Positions 59,782 to 64,000 of a stretch of DNA of 64,000 bases are shown here, piece after piece. The DNA comes from Hadesarchaea archaeon. Lineage in GTDB: Archaea; Hadarchaeota; Hadarchaeia; Hadarchaeales; Hadarchaeaceae. The position numbers and the translations under genes were made by a program. Under the pieces are notes generated by a model. It had not been told where the DNA came from. It saw nothing but the letters and a program-made list of their open reading frames with translations, and did no database searches. The stretch spans positions 1 through 64,000 of the forward strand of contig JAPDJH010000001.1 in NCBI GenBank assembly GCA_029259175.1, written 5' to 3'. Within the stretch, counting starts at the first letter, position 1. Each line of letters begins with the position of its first letter.

Positions 59782-60321
59782 ATGGCCAAGGTGAAAATCG
59801 AGATTCAAAACATCGTTCTCTCCGTGACCTATCCCAATACAGAATTCGACCTCGAAAAACTGGCACGTTCGCTTGAGGGGGCACGATACGATCCGGAGGT
59901 CTTTCCAGGTATCGCCTACAAATCTGAGGATCCGCCAGCGTCATTCCTCATCTTCGCTTCCGGAAAGATGAACTGTGTGGGTGCGAAGGGAATGCGCGAT
60001 GCAAAACAAGCGATCGCCAAGCTCACCAGAAAACTGAAGCGGATAGGCGCCAAAATTCGTGGGCCTCCAAAAGTTCAGGTCCAAAACATTGTGGCGTCCT
60101 TTGACTTCTTCCGGGAGTTCGATCTGGAGCGCATAGCTCGCAGCTTCGAGAACACCGAATACGAACCCGAGGTGTTTCCCGGACTCGTGTTCCGACTGGA
60201 GGACCCCAAAGTGGTGGTTCTCCTGTTCGTTTCTGGTAAAGGGGTGTGCGCCGGCGCAAAAAGTATGAAAGAAATCCGAAGGGCCGCCGACACCGTTCTA
60301 AAGCTACTCAAAGACTACTGA
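59782..60321 (+). CDS. tbp: TATA-box-binding protein
   Basis: A 179-residue archaeal TBP: two imperfect repeats of about 90 residues (IEIQNIVLSV...YDPEVFPGIAYKSEDPPAS and VQVQNIVASF...YEPEVFPGLVFRLEDPKVV), each ending with the G-K-x-x-C-x-G-A-K motif. It nucleates transcription initiation with TFB. ATG 59782 follows TTGGAGGG; an upstream TTG is less likely. There is no acidic C-terminal tail. Confidence 0.96.
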   Translation: MAKVKIEIQNIVLSVTYPNTEFDLEKLARSLEGARYDPEVFPGIAYKSEDPPASFLIFASGKMNCVGAKGMRDAKQAIAKLTRKLKRIGAKIRGPPKVQVQNIVASFDFFREFDLERIARSFENTEYEPEVFPGLVFRLEDPKVVVLLFVSGKGVCAGAKSMKEIRRAADTVLKLLKDY

Positions 60322-60366
60322 AGCCCTTCCATTTTCTTTTTTACTTCACAGGTGCTTCTAAATCTG

Positions 60367-61377
60367 ATGCAAACGGTGCTTGTGCGATACGGGGAGCTCG
60401 CTCTCAAGAGCGAGCCGGTTCGGCGCCTCTTCGAGCACCAGCTGATAAACAACATCACGCGCATGCTCGGAAAAAATGCGAAAATTAGACGTGTTCGCGG
60501 CCGGATATTCGTGTACGCCCCGCAGCCACGAAAGACCGCTCGAATTCTCTCGAAAATCCCAGGAGTAGTGTCCTGCAGCCCGGCAATCGAAGTACCAGCA
60601 GATATGTCTGCTATTCTGGACACAGCCCTGAAGGAAGCAAGGCGAAGATTGCGACCTGGAATGCGGTTCGCCGTGAGGGCGAAGCGACACGGAGACTTCC
60701 CGCTAACAAGTCAGCAAATAAATCAGATAGTCGGTGCCGGGATTCTGAAACTCCTGCCAAAAACCAAAGTGGATCTGGAAAAACCCGATCTCCAAATCTT
60801 CATCGAGATCTGGGAAAACAAGGCATATGTGTTCTCCGAGATCGTTGATGGGCCGGGCGGATTACCCGTGGGGACCCAAGGCAAGGCGCTGGCATGGTTC
60901 GAGGGGAAGCGCGCCGACACAGAAGCGGCCGCCCTAATGTTTAAACGGGGATGCGAACTCGAACTCGTGATTCCTCATCGAAAGGCTCTGAAAAAAGCTC
61001 GTCAGTTGCTTCGCTATCACTATCAAATCGTTGCCCATGTGCTTCCAACAGAAGTATTGAAAAAGCGCGGTGCTTCGTTGGATTACTCGCTCAAATGCGC
61101 ACTCGCCGAAGCGATTGCCAACAAACGCGGAGTAAAAGCAATAGTGATGCCGGACACCGTTCAAACGCTGGTTAGTGTGGGGCTGGAAAAAATCGGAGAA
61201 ATCGACAAAAACTCGAGTGTCCTCATCCTGCGTCCTCTCGTCGGGCCCTCGTTGCTCAAGACGAAAAAACAGAAAAAGAAAGAGGTCGCGCGCGTTGGGG
61301 AACAAAGAGCATTGAAGAGAGAGATAAGCAAAATCGTTGAAAAAACACAGTCAGTGCTATTGCGGGTGAAACCGTGA
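60367..61377 (+). CDS. ThiI-family THUMP protein lacking the PP-loop motif
   Basis: A 336-residue homologue of ThiI (tRNA 4-thiouridine synthetase). The N-terminal ferredoxin-like plus THUMP region is well kept (VRYGELALKSEPVRRLFE, VRGRIFVY, LRPGMRFAVRAKRHGDFPLTSQQIN in parts), followed by GGLPVGTQGKALAWF. Normal ThiI continues with S-G-G-x-D-S, the ATP-pyrophosphatase loop; here the same place reads FEGKRADTEAAALMFKRG, so ATP-dependent thiolation is unlikely. It may be a tRNA-binding adaptor. ATG 60367 is used (GTG 60352 is in frame). The stop overlaps the start of the next gene by four bases. Confidence 0.82.
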   Translation: MQTVLVRYGELALKSEPVRRLFEHQLINNITRMLGKNAKIRRVRGRIFVYAPQPRKTARILSKIPGVVSCSPAIEVPADMSAILDTALKEARRRLRPGMRFAVRAKRHGDFPLTSQQINQIVGAGILKLLPKTKVDLEKPDLQIFIEIWENKAYVFSEIVDGPGGLPVGTQGKALAWFEGKRADTEAAALMFKRGCELELVIPHRKALKKARQLLRYHYQIVAHVLPTEVLKKRGASLDYSLKCALAEAIANKRGVKAIVMPDTVQTLVSVGLEKIGEIDKNSSVLILRPLVGPSLLKTKKQKKKEVARVGEQRALKREISKIVEKTQSVLLRVKP

Positions 61378-62645
61378 AGTTGGTTGTATCGCAAGCAAAA
61401 CATTTGTCCACCAAGCTGGAAGCTCTCCCATCCAAATTTCACACACAACTGGCTTGCGTTGCTGGAATGCTTGGCAAGAGAAAGAGTCTGATCAAATCCC
61501 CATCGAGGGTACGAGACACCCAAATCTTGCTCAAGATCGGAGAAATCTTTGATGTGATTGTGAGCAAGAGCGGAGGTAGCTGGCTTTTTTCCCCTCCCGA
61601 ATCGCTCAGATTGAAAACCCGGTCAATCGATGCCAAGAACTCGGGCACCGTGCTCTCGCTTGTCATCCCCCTCGTTATCGCTGGAAACGCGGCTGCAATC
61701 GTTACTGGAGATCCCTTTCTGCGCAAAAGAAAGGTCGGAGGACTCCTGAGCTTGCTCCACAAGTTGGGGGTTGAGGTGCACTCCATCGCTCCCGCAGAAA
61801 CGCCGCCGCTAATGGTCTTCAACACCGCTCCGCGCGGAGGTCGCGTAGCTTGCCAACCGCATGAATGTTATCATTTGCCCGCTGCATTGCTGCTTTCTCC
61901 TTTCGCTAACGAGGATGTGGAAATTCGTCTGCCAAACCAGCAATGCATGATACGGGCAGAACCCGTGCTGGAAATCATGAGGGCCTCTGGAATTCGGATA
62001 GCTGTTCAAAGAAAGAACATCCTCGTATCTCCCAGCCGATATCGCGGATTAGAATATTCAGTACCAAAGGAAATATCGGCTGCCGCTCCGTTCGTGATCG
62101 GGAGTTTGTTGGTCGAAAAACAGGTAGAAGTACAGTGTAAGGATGAGACCCCCCGAGACCGGGAATTCCTCGAGCTTTTGAAAAACATGGGTGTCGTGGT
62201 CCACCGGCGCAGACACGCCGTTTTTCTAAACGCTGAACGCCTGCGGGGGCGTGCACTAAACCTCTCAAGTATGCCCGAACTCGCTCCTTTCTTCGCCGTT
62301 CTCGGAGTGTTTGCGAGGGGCAAAACCCGAATTGTGGAGGCTCAGGAGGCTCGAAATATGAAAACGGATAGAATCGCGGCGATTGTGCGTGCGCTTAAAA
62401 TCATGGGGGCAAAAATTGTCGAAACGCCTGACGGTCTCGTAGTGAAGGGTACGCACCGCCTGAAAGGAAAAGAAGTAGATGGGGCAAACGACTACGCCGT
62501 CACAGCCGCACTGACAGCCGCCGCTCTCAGGTCGGAGGGGGACACCCGAATCACAAACGGGATAGAATCTCTTAAACGCGGATATCCGCAGTTCATCCGA
62601 ACCTTCAGAAATCTGGGGGCAGAAATCGGGACGGCAATAAAATAG
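61374..62645 (+). CDS. Divergent EPSP-synthase-family (enolpyruvyl transferase) paralogue
   Basis: A 423-residue protein with the two-domain fold of AroA/MurA as judged by motifs: EALPSKFHTQLAC replaces P-P-S-K-S-x-T-H-R, IDAKNSGTVLSLV replaces N-S-G-T-T-x-R, PFLRKRKVGGL keeps the L-R-K-R loop, and NDYAVTAAL replaces D-H-R-I-A-M-A. The phosphoenolpyruvate-binding arginines and the D-H-R aspartate-arginine are therefore changed although the nucleophilic Lys of the first motif is kept. A true aroA lies at 41623, so this paralogue should have a different substrate or no activity. GTG 61374 is coupled to the degenerate ThiI gene. Confidence 0.8.
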   Translation: MKLVVSQAKHLSTKLEALPSKFHTQLACVAGMLGKRKSLIKSPSRVRDTQILLKIGEIFDVIVSKSGGSWLFSPPESLRLKTRSIDAKNSGTVLSLVIPLVIAGNAAAIVTGDPFLRKRKVGGLLSLLHKLGVEVHSIAPAETPPLMVFNTAPRGGRVACQPHECYHLPAALLLSPFANEDVEIRLPNQQCMIRAEPVLEIMRASGIRIAVQRKNILVSPSRYRGLEYSVPKEISAAAPFVIGSLLVEKQVEVQCKDETPRDREFLELLKNMGVVVHRRRHAVFLNAERLRGRALNLSSMPELAPFFAVLGVFARGKTRIVEAQEARNMKTDRIAAIVRALKIMGAKIVETPDGLVVKGTHRLKGKEVDGANDYAVTAALTAAALRSEGDTRITNGIESLKRGYPQFIRTFRNLGAEIGTAIK

Positions 62646-62807
62646 ATAATGATGCCGATCGGAATCAAATGTTTTGGACTTTTGTCACCAAAGGGTTCGC
62701 CCACAGTGGTTATTTCATTCACATTAAAACACAACAGGACCCAAGAATCTCATGGACTGGCGAGCGCCATGCACAATCTAATTAATCCGCGGAGGTCAAG
62801 TTATGCT

Positions 62808-63659
62808 GTGAAAGGCCAGCTGAGTTTAGAATTCATGATCGTGTTCGTAGGGCTGTTGCTCATAGTGGGAAGTATCACATATCCCCTGTATGAAACTTCG
62901 CGAAACAAAGCAGAACGGCTTAACACGCTGGCGGAAGCCCGGAAGGCTGCGACGCTTCTCGCAACGGCGCTCAACTCGGTCTATGCTGGCGGGCCCGGAT
63001 CGAGGCAGACCGTGGAGTTCTGGTTGCCGCGAGGTGTCGTGAACATTGAAATGAACACGCTGAACGACGGGGTCGTAACCAGTGATGGGGCGGTGCAGCC
63101 CAACGGAAGAATCGATGTCCAAGTTTTCTTCGACTTCAACGGGGACGAGAACTGGGACAACACCCGCGATTCCGTCGTGATCGTTGAAACTCTCCTTCCC
63201 AGTGCTTGGGACGAAAATGGGAATGAGAGAAGCAGCTCTTGGCTAACCGAAAATGCAATACAGATAATAAGAGACGAGAATTTTATTTATGATTCGATAC
63301 ATCGGACAAAGCACCGGGTTACTTTGGAATATCAAATTCGGTATTACGAGAACGTGTTGGTGGACTGGACTCCGATAGAAGACCGGTGGGGGGTTGATTT
63401 TAAATTCCGGGCGATTGTCAACGGAATTCAACTCAGAGTGCTTGCCGAAAATCTGATTTGGAACGACTGGGTGTGGGCGAAGTTCGGAAACAAGTGGGAT
63501 ATGGATACCGGCAACACTTTTACCATTACGTTAACGGAAAACGGTACCACAGTGGCCATTGAAGTTGAGAATGGCCAGATAAGAATAACCTACGCGCCTG
63601 TTTTGCCCCCTTGGTATCGATGTATATCAATCACTGATGAAATCTTGGAGCGTGCATAG
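62808..63659 (+). CDS. Class III signal-peptide (pilin-like) protein
   Basis: About 283 residues from GTG 62808, chosen because GGAGGT lies at 62791-62796; the longer open frame (from 62649) has no fitting site. The N-terminus KGQLSLEFMIVFVGLLLIVGS is an archaeal class III signal peptide: prepilin peptidase would cut before Gln, leaving a hydrophobic assembly helix. The mature domain is beta-rich and acidic, with an EF-hand-like DFNGDENWDN. It probably belongs to a type IV pilus-like surface filament. It shares SVYA-G-GPGS with the next gene. Confidence 0.8.
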   Translation: MKGQLSLEFMIVFVGLLLIVGSITYPLYETSRNKAERLNTLAEARKAATLLATALNSVYAGGPGSRQTVEFWLPRGVVNIEMNTLNDGVVTSDGAVQPNGRIDVQVFFDFNGDENWDNTRDSVVIVETLLPSAWDENGNERSSSWLTENAIQIIRDENFIYDSIHRTKHRVTLEYQIRYYENVLVDWTPIEDRWGVDFKFRAIVNGIQLRVLAENLIWNDWVWAKFGNKWDMDTGNTFTITLTENGTTVAIEVENGQIRITYAPVLPPWYRCISITDEILERA

Positions 63660-63661
63660 GG

Positions 63662-64000
63662 ATGCGTGGGCAAACAGCCGTAGAGTATCTCGCCGTGTTC
63701 TCAGTGGCTCTGGTCGTTATCGCCGTCGCTGCCGTCGCCCGGATGATAGATCCTGCCCGGGAGAGTGGTGAATCGGCTCTTGTCATGGCACAGGCTAGGG
63801 AAGCCGTCGACCTCATAGCGTCGGCTGTGGATTCAGTGTACGCGAGCGGGCCGGGATCCGCAGATGGGGTCACCGTCCGCGTGGATGCAGTGTGGAGCTT
63901 GATTCTGGACAACGAGAATTCGGAAGTCAAAATCCAGGTCTCGACCTCAGGAGGTGTTAAAGAGTTCCAAGCCTCGCTTCGTTATCCTCTGAATGGCCAG
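63662..64000 (+). CDS. Second class III signal-peptide protein (cut by window end)
   Basis: The frame is open from ATG 63662 through the last base (113 codons so far). It begins MRGQTAVEYLAVFSVALVVIA, a class III signal peptide with cleavage expected after Gly3, then an alanine/valine-rich helix. The stretch SVYASGPGSADGV repeats SVYAGGPGSRQTV of the preceding gene at the same distance from the N-terminus, so the two are paralogues, two bases apart, in one operon. The C-terminus lies outside the window. Confidence 0.8.
   Translation, partial: MRGQTAVEYLAVFSVALVVIAVAAVARMIDPARESGESALVMAQAREAVDLIASAVDSVYASGPGSADGVTVRVDAVWSLILDNENSEVKIQVSTSGGVKEFQASLRYPLNGQ

Overview
The window is archaeal chromosome, probably from a deep-branching or uncultivated euryarchaeal lineage; Hadarchaeota/MSBL1-like would fit, but this is a guess from gene content. 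The evidence is an archaeal EF-1A, TATA-binding protein, Rpo3 with two ferredoxin-type clusters, aIF2-beta, a KEOPS Cgi121 subunit, archaeal 4-phosphopantoate--beta-alanine ligase, cupin-type phosphoglucose isomerase, the archaeal AroA'/AroB' entry to the shikimate pathway, GHMP-type shikimate kinase, class III signal-peptide pilins, TATA-box/leaderless promoters, and an intron-containing tRNA-Asn.

Layout. 0-5.4 kb is accessory: a decayed ATPase pseudogene, two PD-(D/E)XK-like nuclease candidates, a membrane protein, an unrecognised gene and a possible Panacea-like partner. 5.6-21.1 kb is one giant surface protein gene (5142 codons) with a gingipain-like protease domain, LamG, Kelch-like and Ig-like modules, a 2.58-kb internal direct duplication and a tandem tryptophan repeat. 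21.3-29.2 kb holds a secreted protein, a PLD-fold nuclease and a GC-rich block of small genes ending in a tyrosine integrase next to tRNA-Met. This looks like an integrated element and contains a stand-alone Spo11/topoisomerase VI-A-like protein in a three-gene operon facing an RHH regulator with its own palindromic operator. 29.2-36.1 kb is mixed housekeeping: DHH phosphoesterase, ornithine cyclodeaminase family, VapBC, tRNA-Asn, CoA synthesis, EF-1A and NadE.

36.1-45.8 kb is a complete aromatic amino-acid cluster. One arm (minus strand) runs aroA', aroB', aroD, aroE, tyrA, pheA; the other (plus strand) runs aroA, aroC, aroK, and a chorismate mutase fused to a COG2150-type HTH-ACT regulator. 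The 330-bp divergent region between the arms carries five copies of the palindrome CTACGATAAATCGTAG, lying between the two TATA boxes. The fused enzyme-regulator plus this operator array is the most attractive candidate for an undescribed regulatory system here.

45.8-54 kb is housekeeping (PGI, DUF424, aIF2-beta, RPA-like protein, Cgi121, PhoU/RCK protein, tRNA-Leu, a secreted protein, and rpo3-rps11-rps4-rps13). 54-57.2 kb looks like three small modules (an RNase H-fold protein, HicBA, a secreted Ig-like protein), each bordered by direct copies of the tRNA-Ser 3' end. 57.2-64 kb contains tRNA-Ser, a PRC-barrel protein, gamma carbonic anhydrase, a solo CARF-like protein, a radical SAM protein, TBP, a ThiI homologue lacking the PP-loop motif coupled to a divergent EPSP-synthase paralogue, and two class III signal-peptide (pilin-like) proteins, the last cut by the window end.
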